Source of the DNA: Escarpia spicata
Taxonomy: Eukaryota > Annelida > Polychaeta > Sabellida > Siboglinidae
Length of the DNA: 64,000 bases
Direction of reading: 5' to 3'
Assembly: GCA_963995525.1 (NCBI GenBank)
Contig: OZ023214.1
Span: 14,394,081 to 14,458,080, forward strand
Shown here: positions 1 through 10,334 of the stretch, piece by piece
Layout of the letters: the number at the start of each line of letters is the position of its first letter
Numbering within the stretch: the first letter of the stretch is position 1
Made by a program: the position numbers and the translations under genes
Notes under the pieces: generated by a model
The model's input: only the letters and a program-made list of their open reading frames with translations
What the model was told of the DNA's origin: nothing
Database searches by the model: none

Positions 1-318
1 TTCTTTTTTATTATTCAGTTTGAGAGAAGTTGCAATCAGGAAAGTCCATACAATGTAGAATTATTCATAATTTGGAAAGGCAATACCAATTTTTTCGATG
101 GCAATCCTGTTGGATTCACAAATTGTAAGTACCAATTTTCCCGATGGCAATCCTGTTTGAAATGTTTGAATTGTAAGATCGTATATCACAATCATTTTTC
201 AAAGTTTGATTCATTGTTGATTCATTCATAGAGGAGAATGTTGTTTCCTGATATTTATGTCATGTATGTTTTATTCTGCTTCAGGCTGTATAGAATGATT
301 TTCACCAAGGCTTATGGT
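1..318. other. No feature recognised
   Basis: AT-rich sequence. A short phrase (accaattttt/ccgatggcaatcctgtt-like) occurs twice near 86 and 130, but no open frame, splice pair or repeat class could be assigned. Confidence 0.4.
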
Positions 319-319
319 G

Positions 320-837
320 CGCGATCAGGGTAGAAAATGCTGCATGACTTGGAAGGAGCCATCAATTCCTACAATGATGAACAAGGAGAGATTTGTGGAA
401 GCTAGGAGAAATCAATGGCAAGCTTGTTGTTGCTTTGTGTACGCCACTGACGAAACGTGTACATCAAAAGCACAACTATGGTGTTAAACTCGTCTTCTCT
501 GATGCTTCTGGTGGCATGGACAGATATGATTGCAGCAGCTTCATGCTTCTAACGCACCGTGCAGCTGGCGGCTTGTCACAAGGATGCTTAATTACAACCT
601 CTGTGCCTCGAAAATTTATCATTCTGGCACCGAAGTTATATCAGGACATTATACCAAAGGATTCATATGGACGTTGATCACAGGGTGAGTTGGTCTTCAT
701 CTCTGATGACAGTGATCGAGCCAGAGAGGCAGAGTCTTCGGGATGTATATCGAATTGCTTGTCTTGTACTTTTTGTATTTTGTGTACTTCATCTTCTCCA
801 AGCCATGTGGAGTTTTGTTGTGGGAGGTCTGAGGTAT
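320..837 (+). pseudogene. Transposase-domain relic (MULE/SWIM-type family)
   Basis: Broken coding sequence. One frame reads LHDLEGAINSYNDEQGEIC, another continues KLGEINGKLVVALCTPLTKR to a stop near 677, and further frames give ELVFISDDSD and then VLHLLQAMWSF near 775-820. This order (acidic DASGGMDR block, SDDS block, C-x-L-H-x-L-Q-x-M-W block) recalls the MULE-like transposase core of uncharacterised SWIM-domain proteins that are abundant in invertebrate genomes. At least two frameshifts and a stop make it non-functional. The family assignment is from memory of the motif pattern and is moderate; that it is a mobile-element relic is more secure. Confidence 0.5.
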
Positions 838-838
838 A

Positions 839-1020
839 ACTGAATCATGGGCCACCACCGATATACCAGATTCCGAATTGGGACTGACAGGTTATGTAAT
901 GTTTAGGAAATATAGGATAGGAAGAAGGGCAGGTGGATTTATTTTATATATTAAAGAATCTATCCAAGCTTATGATTTAAATTTAGAAAGAGACGCAGAT
1001 TTCGAAGAAGTGGCTCACAT
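839..1020 (+). pseudogene. LINE endonuclease N-part fragment (CR1/L2-like family)
   Basis: Translates as ESWATTDIPDSELGLTGYV and then RKYRIGRRAGGFILYIKESI, the apurinic-like endonuclease N-terminal part (conserved E-S-W, R-x-G-G-x-I-L-Y) of the same LINE family that occupies 21-27 kb. It ends in a stop near 1026. It abuts an oppositely oriented piece of the same gene (next entry), so it is a rearranged dead fragment. Confidence 0.8.
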
Positions 1021-1044
1021 TTATTGACATTATCAAGTAATTCA

Positions 1045-1811
1045 TCTTGTGTGAACAAAACTTTATCTAACACGTTCTACTCCAGGTTGGTTCTAGCACA
1101 TGTTGAGAAAGGAAACTATATTGTACTAAAATTAAAAAGTTGTGGTCCTCACTCCCCGCACTCTGTAGAGAGTTTCTTCCTCATGGTTAAAATCCTCCAT
1201 AATAATACACTACCGTTGCTCGCTTCCCTCTACAGCGTTTTGTACTTTTTTATTTTCTTCTATGCTTATGTTTGGACTTCGAAAAACTAATCCAACCGTT
1301 AACGTTGGGTAACTATATTACACAAAACAGCTTCTCGTTTCCTTTCGTCCCGTTAACTTTCCTCCCGTCGCATTTTCTTCTCTCCTCTCTCGTCCCATTT
1401 TCTCTCCTTCTCTACGGTCATTTTTTGCCTGTCATTTTCACGCCTGTCAAGATTCCTGCCGTCGATTCTCCAATCTCTTCCCCTCCAAACACCTTCCCTC
1501 CTCTCAGTCTCCTGGGAATTGTTGCCGCCACTCTGTTCCTTCAGTTTCACAGTATTCCCAACTCTCTTCCCGTCGTCTCTCTCCATTCCACCTGTCTCCT
1601 TACTAATTCTCTTCTCCATCCCCTTCACAATATATCTCAACCTAACTATCTCTTCCAGCAGACATTCCACCAACATCCCACTCACTGGAAGGTGAATCCC
1701 TCTTCCTTTACCATGACTTCCCACAGCCGGCAAAATCCATCCAGCTGTGGCAGTCATCTCACACCAAGTGTCGCTTTGCTTTGACTTGCCGCTTGCAAGG
1801 CGCCATATCAA
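1045..1811 (-). pseudogene. LINE ORF1 N-part fused by deletion to endonuclease middle part
   Basis: Read on the minus strand, 1811-1350 is an open frame that begins with a basic, W/C-containing segment and runs into a charged stretch with LLEEIVRLRYIVKGMEKRI, a likely coiled coil. It resembles an ORF1 N-terminal part of the CR1/L2 type, and its end (ENATGGKLTGRKET) resembles the start of the ORF1 at 21119. From about 1345 to 1045 the same strand matches the middle of the endonuclease (VYRSPN-like, LDLVLS-like) seen in the copy at 24-25 kb. The rest of ORF1 and the start of ORF2 are missing, so this is a deletion joint inside one element. Confidence 0.65.
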
Positions 1812-1814
1812 AAT

Positions 1815-2640
1815 TTATTTAATAATAATTAAACTTTATTTTGGCACCACCCCGTTCACGGGTGTGTACAAGCATTACATGATAAATAGCTTAAAATTAT
1901 AATTAATCCAGGTAAATAATAAAATAATAATAACGATAGCTTATAAAACATGTTAAATCTGTAGAATGTTCCCCTGTGTAAATTATTTTAAATATATATT
2001 TACAAATTAACCTGCATTTGTTAAAAGTAATATTAAATATGTGAAATATAAAAAGCACTAATACCACGGATACTATAATGATAATAAATAAGATAAAATG
2101 TAATATGTGTGTTAAAAGTCCAATGTCAGTTATATAAAACACATTAAATGGAAAAGAACAGTTGTTTCTTAAATTGAGGGAGATTGCCGTTGCTGCGCAT
2201 GTTCATGGGAAGTTTGTTCCACAGAGTGGGGCCAGCACAAGCAAATGCACGGCGGCCGAAACGTTCTAAGTTCACTGTAGGAACTTCCAAGAGTAACCCG
2301 CTTGCAGAGCGTAGGGAACGGCGTGGTGTGTATTGGTGTAGTAATGCCGCAAGGTACTCAGACATACCGTCGTATAAAGAATGCCCTGTGCACAAGGACG
2401 AGTATCTTAAACTCAATACGCCTCCTAACATGCAGCCATTGTAATTTCCGCAGTATTGTCGTCAAGGACTGCCGATCGTCCCGCCGAATCTGCTTGATAA
2501 TTCGAGCCGCAGACCGCTGAACGATTTCCAGACGGTGCAGGTGACGATCGTTTATTCCGAATAGCATCGCATTTCCATCGTCAAGTCGCGTTGTCACTAG
2601 TCCGTGGACCAGACTCTTACATGCGCTGGTGGTAACAGTG
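1815..2640 (-). pseudogene. 3' end of a second LINE family (RT C-terminal part plus 3' UTR)
   Basis: Minus-strand frames read TTRLDDGNAMLFGINDRHL, VQRSAARIIKQIRRDD, LQWLHVRRRIEFKILVLVHR, then after a one-base frameshift near 2390 continue DGMSEYLAALLHQYTPRRSL and RRAFACAGPTLWNKLP. This is the typical C-terminal tail that follows the reverse transcriptase in many non-LTR elements (R-L-D-x-G-N-x-L; W-L-x-x-x-x-R-I-x-x-K; A-G-P-x-L-W-N-x-L-P). After the stop near 2144 comes an AT-rich 3' UTR ending in AATAAA and TTATTATTAAATAAA-like simple sequence near 1815-1840, as expected of a LINE 3' terminus. The 5' part is missing. Confidence 0.8.
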
Positions 2641-3330
2641 TCTCGTATCCTTGAGTAATACTGATGCTAATCTAATTAGCTATTCAAAATACTTTATGCC
2701 TCCCTAGAAAGACTGTTTGCTCCGTATTTTATATGTATACCAGAATGACTAAGTTAAGTGGCCTTCTGCTACAACATAACTATACATTTACATGTGTGTA
2801 TGTTGAACCAGATCACACTGGTTCATGAGTCAAATTGAAACTTAGTTATTACGATATTTGGCAGATACTTCTTCGTGTGTAGTCTATATATTCCAAATCA
2901 CTTATTCTCATATATTAAATAATGCAAACAATACTCTCAATTAGACTGACCTATCACCTAGTGGCCAACTATCGTGCTCCCTAACAAATGGTCGTAACAC
3001 TACGATTTATCAACAAACCTTTTAATATCGCTCACAAAAGCTAAGGTATTCTAAAATATTTATTTTCTCTGACTAAATTTTAGCTATAATCGTTTTTTAA
3101 AACGATTCTTTGTAAGCTAATATGCATTCGAGATGTACTGTATCAAAACGTGATAATTTTCCATAAGTACTTTCTCTGCTACTTAATGCATAATTTGGAT
3201 GGTATCTTCGCAAAAAGCCGATACATAATTATGTTTACGCGAATCATTTTGATCTTGCTGCCACGCAGATGATTAATTATGCAGCCCGAGTATAATGGAT
3301 ATTCATGCACGCGCAGTGAAACACGTAAAG
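2641..3330. other. No gene recognised
   Basis: AT-rich, stop-rich in all frames, no tandem array. The right end (3260-3330) is less AT-rich and leads into the CRE-containing putative promoter of the next candidate gene. Confidence 0.4.
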
Positions 3331-3335
3331 ACCGT

Positions 3336-3343
3336 TGACGTCA
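3336..3343 (+). promoter_or_regulatory. Palindromic CRE (TGACGTCA)
   Basis: A perfect cAMP-response-element octamer lies 13 bases upstream of the ATG of the candidate micro-ORF gene at 3356. A TATA-like tataatgg occurs about 50 bases further upstream (near 3291). CRE octamers near a start codon are typical of promoter-proximal DNA in animals; whether this one is used is inferred. Confidence 0.4.
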
Positions 3344-3355
3344 CACACAATCAAC

Positions 3356-6091
3356 ATGTCAGATTCCGAGGTGAGTTGATTCAAGCAATGGCATTTTAAA
3401 TAAGCAATTTGTAAACATATGTATATTGACAGCTATTTTTATAAGTGTAGGAAACGTATGATTGTTTATTTATCCTGCTTCCATTTGCCGTCAGCCGAGT
3501 AACGTTTCGATTAAGTAGAATTATATATAGCGTCCGCCGACATCGACGGCTGCAGTCGGTGTCAGCTGGGACTGGGTCTGTCGAGCCTCTACTATTAACT
3601 ATGGCAAGGGTCTCGCCTTTCTAGTTAGTAAAACTGCATTGCCCAGTATCTGACATGCAGTGAACGAAAATGCACACTAAAATATCAGTATATGCAACCA
3701 TAGCAAGAGGATTAACCTGGTTATGGATTACTTTCTTGCCTAGATCTGGGACTTGGGGCATATTTCGGATTGGGTCTGTGCAGAGCTGGAATGTAAATAA
3801 GTACTTTTATTTCATTACTTTACTTAAGTAGAAAAGTTTATTTTTCTTGAGTAACAAAGTACAATTTTAGAAATACTTCTACTTGTACAATTAAGGTGTA
3901 CTTTTGTGAATGTAAAGAAGTATCCATAATTTATATGTTACCATTTTGGAAGTTATAAGATGGTTCCAACAAATGATCTGTGCCGGAACCCAGAACTCTT
4001 TACACTCGGGACATATGTATATATATATCAGCCGGAACTATTTTTTTTTTTGATTGGCTAATTCGTTGCCCTTAGCCGGCATAATTACCAAGTGGAATAC
4101 ATGTTACAAAACTTAATGTCAAGCCATTGACTTAGAAAGTACTTTTGTGTTTATTTCAAGTGTAATTGTTTACTTTTTATTTGTACTTGAACTAAATTAG
4201 TTAAGGTACTTTTATTGTTACTGGAATAACTTTTTTTCTAGCTACTTGTACTTTTACTCAAGTACAAAATAAATGTTCTTCTACCAGCTCTGGGTCTGTG
4301 TGTCTACGGGTCTTGCCTTTCCAGTCACCCGTTTTTGAAAACTAAAAAGGAGAAAGATAAGTTCTTATACAGCGCAGTATCCAGACCTCAGGACTGCTCA
4401 AAGTGCTTTACACATTACTCCCTGGCAAACCTGTTCAATCGAACACCATCTAGACTTCCCTGGAAGCATTCAGCCACACTGCAATTAATGCGCGAAGACT
4501 ATTCGTACACAAATATCCACCAATGTCTATAGCCAGGTACTCATTCATACAGCTGAGTGAACTGAAGCAATGTAGAATAAACGAACTTGCCCAAGGTTCG
4601 AAACCGCCGCACAGGATTCGAACCAGCGTTCTCTCAGTCGAGAGTCAGTTTGGAGCTATTACCGCTGCGCTACTGCGCTCCCTAAAGCACCAGCACAGCT
4701 TGATCTGATCTATCTATAGAAAGTCCCCGTTTCCCTAGTTATTTGAACCGAAACATGAAAATGTGATATTCGTATGTTCACAGATTGTTTCTAACGATAC
4801 AGCTACAATTGTTAGTAAACCTGGCTGGCATGTGATCATTCAATGTAAAAGTGTTAGGTTTGCTAAAACGTACACAATACCGGGTTGCCACGGAATTTTG
4901 CGATGCAGGAACTTTGGACACTAGCAGATATGCACTCCAGTATACACACGTCTTAGCCATATTTTTTATCTAATAATATATCAGATCAAGCTGTGCTGCT
5001 TCGTGCGAATAGCACATTTGATATTAATAGTACTCGCTAAAAACATACAAATTAAACATTTATTTTTGACATATTACTTCACTGTTACTGTACACTTTTC
5101 GCGAGAATGGCCCATATGTATATATGCAACACTAATTATTAGACGTTATCTAACACATACAGCGACAGAACAAGTCATACATGCGTTTGTTACCAGCAGA
5201 CTTGACGTTGGCAATGCATTACTCCACCGACTGCCTGTGAAACAACTAGAACGGTTGCAGAGAGTACAGAACTGGGCGGCTCGCCTTGTCGACGACGCCA
5301 GGAAGTTCTGTCATGTCACACCTCTATTGATCAAGCTGCACTGGCTGCCAATAGCAGTTAGAGTAGAGTATAAGATACTTCTACTCACGCACCGAGCACT
5401 GACTGGCTGTGCACCACAGTATATCACCAAATGTGTGACCCGACGTTAGCCAACTCGATTGTTGCGCTCCAGTGAACACAATCATTTATGTGTACCACGT
5501 GCAACGCGTCGCTGGGGTGATAGATCCTTTTGCGTGGCAGCCCCAACACTATGGAACTTGCTGCCGCACAAGCTGACTGCATCAACAATGACAAACACTG
5601 ATTTTAAATCAAACCTTAAGACTTACCTGTTTTCCCGAACATTCTGTACGGCGCCGTGAGCAACGATTGTTGGAACGGCGCAATATAAATGTCACGATTT
5701 TTGATTTGATTATTAGAGCAAGAATAAAGGAAAATATACAGTGCACTCAGGATAAGGTCGAACCTCCAGGAACACATGACAATATTGATAAGTGGAACTT
5801 CTGATAACTAGAAGTTATCAGAAGGTCCTTTTATTGGGATCTACGCCCAGAACCGAGGAAACAGATTGACTTAACTTGGCGAAAACCAACTTACGTGCAT
5901 TGTATATTACCAGATAATTATGTGGAAGCAAACTACAAGTAATGGATTGAGATTTTAGTCGTGTTAGTTAGGCTCAGTTTCCTAAATTCAACTTTTTTTA
6001 ATTGCAGGAACATTTTGACCATCAACAGTTTGAAAATAGCCGAGCTGATGGAAAGAGGAAATTGAAGAGCTCTACTCAACAGTGCCATTAA
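3356..6091 (+). CDS. Candidate two-exon micro-ORF gene (32 aa), unrecognised
   Basis: Exon 1 (3356-3370) is ATG in good Kozak context (aac before ATG) coding MSDSE and ending exactly at a consensus donor, GAG/gtgagt. Exon 2 (6008-6091) begins after a strong acceptor (seven T's, then aattgcag) in the same phase 0 and reads EHFDHQQFENSRADG, KRKLKSSTQQCH, stop. Two AATAAA signals follow at 6504-6509 and 6562-6567, giving a plausible 3' end near 6580. The intron carries only mobile elements. The product would be a very small acidic-then-basic, hydrophilic protein with no signal peptide or membrane segment; I do not recognise it. It could be the start of a longer gene whose further exons I missed, or chance. 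Confidence 0.35.
3781..4292. mobile_element. hAT-type MITE with intact 8-bp target duplication
   Basis: The element starts CAGAGCTGG and ends CCAGCTCTG, short terminal inverted repeats of the hAT form (CAG...CTG). It is flanked on both sides by the identical octamer GGTCTGTG (3773-3780 and 4293-4300). An 8-bp duplication with CAG-type ends is diagnostic of the hAT superfamily. The 512-bp interior is AT-rich, contains repeated motifs like agtacttttattt and codes for nothing, so it is non-autonomous. Identical duplications suggest a fairly recent insertion. It lies inside the putative intron of the micro-ORF candidate. Confidence 0.85.
4352..4682 (-). mobile_element. tRNA-derived SINE, near full length
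   Basis: Read on the minus strand, the 5' head looks like a tRNA: A-box-like TAGCGCAGCGGTAA (4672-4659) and a perfect B box GGTTCGAATCC (4624-4614), the two internal Pol III promoter boxes at tRNA-like spacing. The body contains conserved phrases shared with the other copies (14.3, 16.9, 19.7/20.7 and 54.3 kb), such as gaacttgcccaagg and caaagcgctttacac-like. The 3' end reads AGCGC(T)GTATAAGAAC, similar to tails that such SINEs share with partner LINEs. Confidence 0.85.
4691..4998. mobile_element. Possible MITE bounded by an 18-bp perfect inverted repeat
   Basis: CAGCACAGCTTGATCTGA at 4691-4708 is repeated as its exact reverse complement at 4981-4998, 308 bp end to end. The interior is non-coding. 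It sits exactly between the SINE and the following LINE fragment. No clear target duplication was seen, so the element type is open. Confidence 0.45.
5150..5715 (+). pseudogene. LINE 3' fragment (RT C-terminal part and 3' tail)
   Basis: Frames read VIHAFVTSRLDVGNALLHRL, QRVQNWAARLVDDARKF, LHWLPIAVRVEYKILLLTHR, then after a stop (5447-5449) RRWGDRSFCVAAPTLWNLLP and FKSNLKTYLF. This is the conserved region downstream of the RT core in many non-LTR retrotransposons. It closes at 5657-5659 (tga) and is followed by ggcgcaatataaatgtcacg and ttttgatttgattatta, a LINE-type 3' terminus. The catalytic RT part is absent. Confidence 0.8.
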
Positions 6092-6430
6092 TTGGACAAT
6101 GGGTCACCTGACATAAGATGGTGTCTAACTTTGTGCTCCATTCTGTTCTGTGCGACATCTACTGGGAAGTTGTACATCACTTCGTGTTTCAAATGGATGC
6201 GTGCTTCTGATAGCTTTGTCTATCAAAATGCATAACTGTGCTATTAATTGGACAGTGTGTTAACTGACACAGTAGTGAAGAAGGTGTCTGACTGTGTTCT
6301 GCCTCATTAATTCCGTGTGGCATCTGCTAGGAATACGTACATCACTACATGTTTCAAATGGATTTGTACAATCGATCGATTTGTGCATCCAAATGCACAA
6401 CATCCCGTCATTACATTGCAAAATAGGAGT
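6092..6430 (+). repeat. Diverged tandem duplication of about 150 bp
   Basis: The block starting gccattaattggacaatggg (6085) is repeated in diverged form from about 6239 (ctattaattggacagtg), sharing aaggtgtctgactgtgttct-like, gtacatcactacatgtttca-like and aaatgcataac-like phrases. It forms the putative 3' UTR of the micro-ORF candidate. Confidence 0.5.
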
Positions 6431-6589
6431 ACATAATAACATTTATGCTTTCTTATGCTCATCATGTATGGATCTGCTGTCATCGAAACGGGAGTTTGAC
6501 AGAAATAAATTCAATATCTTACTCTACATGATGGGCAGAACTAATTGCACTCACAGTACAAAATAAAACATGTATCTAGCTGAGGTATG

Positions 6590-8590
6590 ATCCTTATTGT
6601 TACACCGATGCAATATATTTTAATATTTTGTCGACACTAGTGTTATTATGCTCTTTATAAATCTACATTTTTCAAACTAAAATTAAACCTTACGTACATC
6701 TGCAAGTAGATAACTACCTATGATATTTTAATATTGTCAGTTACTTCATGTGATGTATAGTGTTGTATTTATACTGCTTATGAAAATAGCAGCTGGATTT
6801 ATGGTGCAAACAAAGTGCTTTCATTATTGAATGTTTCTCGGCTTCAATAAGTTTCTGTTATCTAAACATTTAATTAAAACTAAACTTTAAAATGTATAGC
6901 CACCAGGAGAAAAAGGAACATGATAGTACCATAGGTGAGATTTTTTATGTTTTTATATTCCAACAGAAACAATCCAATCATTCAATATGACATCAAATGC
7001 AATGTCATACGACGGCTTATGCGTGAAGAGCTGGTGTTTTTCTTTTAAATCAAGCCGTCTGTCATGTGCTGTCACTATGTTCATTCTCTGTTTATTCCAT
7101 ATATATTTCCTTCTTTTTTTGCTGAATCTGTGACATAAACAGCAGCTGGTCCACGTTTCCTTTTGATAATTGTATCGGGCACGACACATTCGCATGGCGG
7201 TAGCTAATTCAAACACACACATGTTGGTGACGTTTTTCTTACATCTATTAATTCGGCGTAGCTAATCGAACTCTGACCGGCAGTTCCGAATATTCATGAG
7301 CATGCCGGATAGTGAAGGCGGGGCCAAAGTGGAAATTAAAATTCTCAATGATTCTGCCCCAAGATTTTCCTGCCAGTATCTTATTTGGGAAACAAAAGAT
7401 TCTCCTGGCAAAATGTGATCTTATAAAATAATGTAGTCATTGTAACGAACATACATTGGCCTGTAGGCGAAGTCTACTCTCCCATTGTAGCAGCGTTGTT
7501 GATCATCGCAAAATCCACGATTGTTAATGTGTTTTCAGACATTTGTTATCTTCATCAGTTCTGAGAACGTACCCAATTAAGTTCATTTGCCTTATCTTTG
7601 CTCGTGTACTTATATTCTATTAGTCTTAGTTAGTCTTAATTATAGTATCTTGTTTTGGAAACAAAAGATTCCCCAGGCAAAATATGGTCTTATAAAATAA
7701 TGTAGTCATTGTACCTCGTATTAGCTTTTGGCATAACTTAGCCAGTGTCGAACATGTCAGTTAACCATGCGTATGAGAAACAATGCCTTTCAGTAAGACA
7801 TTTCACTTGACTTGACTAAAGATTATGTAAAACATTATATAGTAACATTGTGCACGATGAATATATCGAAAACACGTAAATATTCACTATAACTGTAAGC
7901 TGTGAATAAATCGTAAGGTCTACATGAGCTTATTTCTTAATCTTAATGGAAATTCGACACTGCGTAAGTATCGCATATGGCTATCCTACTTCAAGTGATC
8001 TTCCCTGATCAGTCTTTCATCAAATTATCATGGAAATAGGATAAGGGGGGCGGTTCGGGATGTCTCAGGGAAATCTCCAACTGCACCCATCCCCCTTCGA
8101 AACCTCCAGCAGTACCCCCCTTCAGGCTCCCAAAAATATAACTACACTCCACCACCCGCTAATGGTGTATTCAAGCATAACTCTTTTCCATAAATCAGAA
8201 CTCTTTCATACATCAGCGGGGGGTGTTCTATCCGCCGTACCCTCCCCCCTCCCCAGCCTGTGAGCATCCACATCTCTTTACGATGTGTGTCGTCGTTGTA
8301 ACCGGTTACATTTCGGTAAGTTGGTACTCTCTGCTGGCATTACATTTTGTTATCCCTTTGCAGACAAGGTTCTGGGACACTCTGTCGTGGATATAATGAT
8401 AGTTATGATTCTCTAATGTTAAGTAGGCTTATACACTAACGTAGCTAACTAAGAAGATAACACATCACGTTTCAATAATCACATTGATAACTGAGAGTAT
8501 AATGTATATATAAAACAGTGTACTAAGTGTGTATTTAGCGTATACAATCACCTACCAACCCTTTCGTCCAAACTACCTGCACATTTACAC
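6590..8590. other. No gene recognised; one spaced direct repeat
   Basis: No convincing coding exon. A 57-bp near-identical direct repeat (ggaaacaaaagatt... to ...atgtagtcattgta) occurs at 7388-7444 and 7657-7713, about 269 bp apart. The minus strand at 6950-7225 has two overlapping short open frames that I could not assign. Confidence 0.45.
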
Positions 8591-8599
8591 TCAATGCTC

Positions 8600-8975
8600 A
8601 TCTCAGCAAGACAGTACAGACAACTTCGGTCGTCTAATTCAAAGGTACTATCTGTTCTCAGAGTTAAGACAAAGGCTGGAACTCGAGCTTTTTCAGTTGC
8701 GTGCCGACAATTTGGAATTCGCTTCCCGTCAGTATCAAATCTACAGAAACTATTGTTACGTTTCGCCGTCATCTGAAAAAACCTATCTTTTTAATATCGT
8801 CTATCCTCCCTAGCTTCTTAGCAAATCCACCCATTTGTTGATGACTTCCGCCTAGCACACGAGTACGAGAATGCTTAATCCTTTAGTTTTGATGCGCCAC
8901 TGAGCTCGGATTCTCTGAGGATATTGGCGCTGATGAAGTAATTTTTTGTATTACTATTACTCTTATTATTAAAGG
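8600..8975 (+). pseudogene. LINE 3' fragment
   Basis: LRSSNSKVLSVLRVKTKAG, TRAFSVA and RQFGIRFPSV resemble the LRSS...VPR...T..RAFSVAAP..WN.LP tail of non-LTR elements. Frameshifts break it. It is followed by an ATTATTATT-type simple tail near 8950-8975. Short and decayed. Confidence 0.6.
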
Positions 8976-9247
8976 TACTATGTCTGTTCCAAGATTTATT
9001 GGCATTTATTTTAATATTGTTCTTAATACAACACTACCTATATGTTGAATATACACTGCCCGTCGAAATACGATTAATATGCCCGTAGTATTTTTGTCGT
9101 CCGCGAAACAATACATTCCGATAGGTGTTTCTTATTACGACACACGGAGGAGCAAACTGTAAGCGCAATAACACAATCTAAAACAAAGCTATGTTCACAA
9201 ACATAACGACAAACAGAATATTTACGACATCTTGTAATATAACATAC

Positions 9248-9288
9248 CTACAGTATGTTGACGAACAACCACTTCCCACAGAAGCCAT
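9248..9288 (-). CDS. Candidate first coding exon of an unidentified gene
   Basis: On the minus strand, ATG in good context (atcaacATGG) codes MASVGSGCSSTYC and reaches a consensus donor (TGTAG/gtatgt). Just upstream are a GC box (ggggcggagc) and an ETS-type site (ccggaag), the signature of a TATA-less housekeeping promoter. A following acceptor with a compatible phase exists near 7203 (ttgaattag), giving a further 36 codons, but the product is not recognisable. Treat as a promoter plus first-exon candidate. Confidence 0.25.
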
Positions 9289-9637
9289 GTTGATTTTAAT
9301 TAACAGACGCTGACAGTTACAAGCTCCGCCCCTACTGGCTCTAGTTGGTTGCGCCTTCCGGAAAATAGCCGAGTTACTCAGACATACCAATTACGGCGTA
9401 GGGTATGTATCAGATTTACTTAACATCGAACAGACTTTGTCTCTTTAAGCAAATCCAATTAGAACGTAATTTATATTACAGGGCGGCTACTTCAGTCAAT
9501 ACATAATAATATGTATGCCTATTTATTATTACATTAGAATAACAAATCTCCCATTAATACAACTTCGATATACCATCTGTTTTAAAATGAGAATCTTACT
9601 ATGAATCCGTAAGTAAACAAACAATACAAACTGTATA

Positions 9638-9655
9638 TTTATTACATGTTTTATT
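9638..9655 (-). terminator. Candidate polyadenylation signals of the neuropeptide gene
   Basis: Two AATAAA hexamers on the minus strand (9655-9650 and 9643-9638), roughly 515 bases past the neuropeptide stop codon. No closer AATAAA was noticed, so this is the likely 3' end, by inference only. Confidence 0.4.
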
Positions 9656-10169
9656 GCATATTAGTGTATTCCTTTTCTCGGTTTCGTTTAGTTTACATCA
9701 TATGTGAGCACGTGATACATCTCTATTTCTTTCCACTGAATAAAACACTGCAACTGTGTGCAATATGAGGCCCTTTGAGCATCATATCGATTTGCCTTCT
9801 CGCCAGATCGTGGAGATTATATCGCGCACAAAGAAGCGATTTAATGTCAGATCTTTGCAGAAGTGTGCTAAAGCAGTTGATGGATGTGACTGCGTCCGTC
9901 GTTCAGTTGTGTGCTCTTGCTGTAGCTGTACGTATGTCTATGTTAGAGTTCGTACTTCATATAAGGAATTAGGAATTACACGTGTTGATGATAGTGTTCA
10001 GTAGTTCGAGTGTTAACAGCACCAAAGTGTTGACGTGGCCCGTTAATCATATGCGTTAGCTGCATTTTAGCCACGTTTTTGACGATTTCGTTTAGGTAAC
10101 AGCTGACCACAAAAGCTCCCCAGTTTCATATTTTCGTTCGGCATCCTTTTCCGCGTCAGCATCTCAGAA

Positions 10170-10334
10170 TTACCAGCAGTTGATGGCGTGGAAAAAGCAT
10201 TTCCGGATGCCGCTGCGCTTGCGCATCATAGAGCTGAGCATTTCCGCTGGCACTCCCTCTTGGCGAGCGTCTTCTATTATTGTGTCGATGAACCGGAGTA
10301 TCAGCCTGTCCGTCCGGTCGTCAATGTCATTCAG
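10170..10334 (-). CDS. Neuropeptide precursor exon 2 (mature cyclic peptide)
   Basis: Acceptor tgtttgattacag, then 54 codons and TAA. Acidic/amphipathic spacer (LNDIDDRTDRLILRF, IDTIIEDARQEG), then MMRKR and the mature peptide. Keeping the disulphide loop and the dibasic site on one terminal exon is usual for this family. Confidence 0.85.
   Translation of the reverse strand: MNDIDDRTDRLILRFIDTIIEDARQEGVPAEMLSSMMRKRSGIRKCFFHAINCW

Noticed and set aside
1272..1784. 170-codon plus-strand frame rich in S/L/P
   Set aside because: It lies antisense to the LINE ORF1/endonuclease remnant on the minus strand, which explains it better.
4605..4682. Functional tRNA gene
   Set aside because: A and B boxes are present but the cloverleaf is not clean and the unit continues into a body shared by several copies, so it is a SINE head.
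3356..6091. Micro-ORF as the start of eIF5A (MSDSEEH beginning)
   Set aside because: Only the first residues and scattered later ones fit; the conserved QCSALRKNG block and everything after are absent.
8548..8772. Minus-strand 74-codon frame
   Set aside because: Antisense of the LINE tail on the plus strand.
9756..10004. 82-codon plus-strand frame near the neuropeptide 3' end
   Set aside because: No recognised motifs; it overlaps the presumed 3' UTR of the neuropeptide gene on the other strand.
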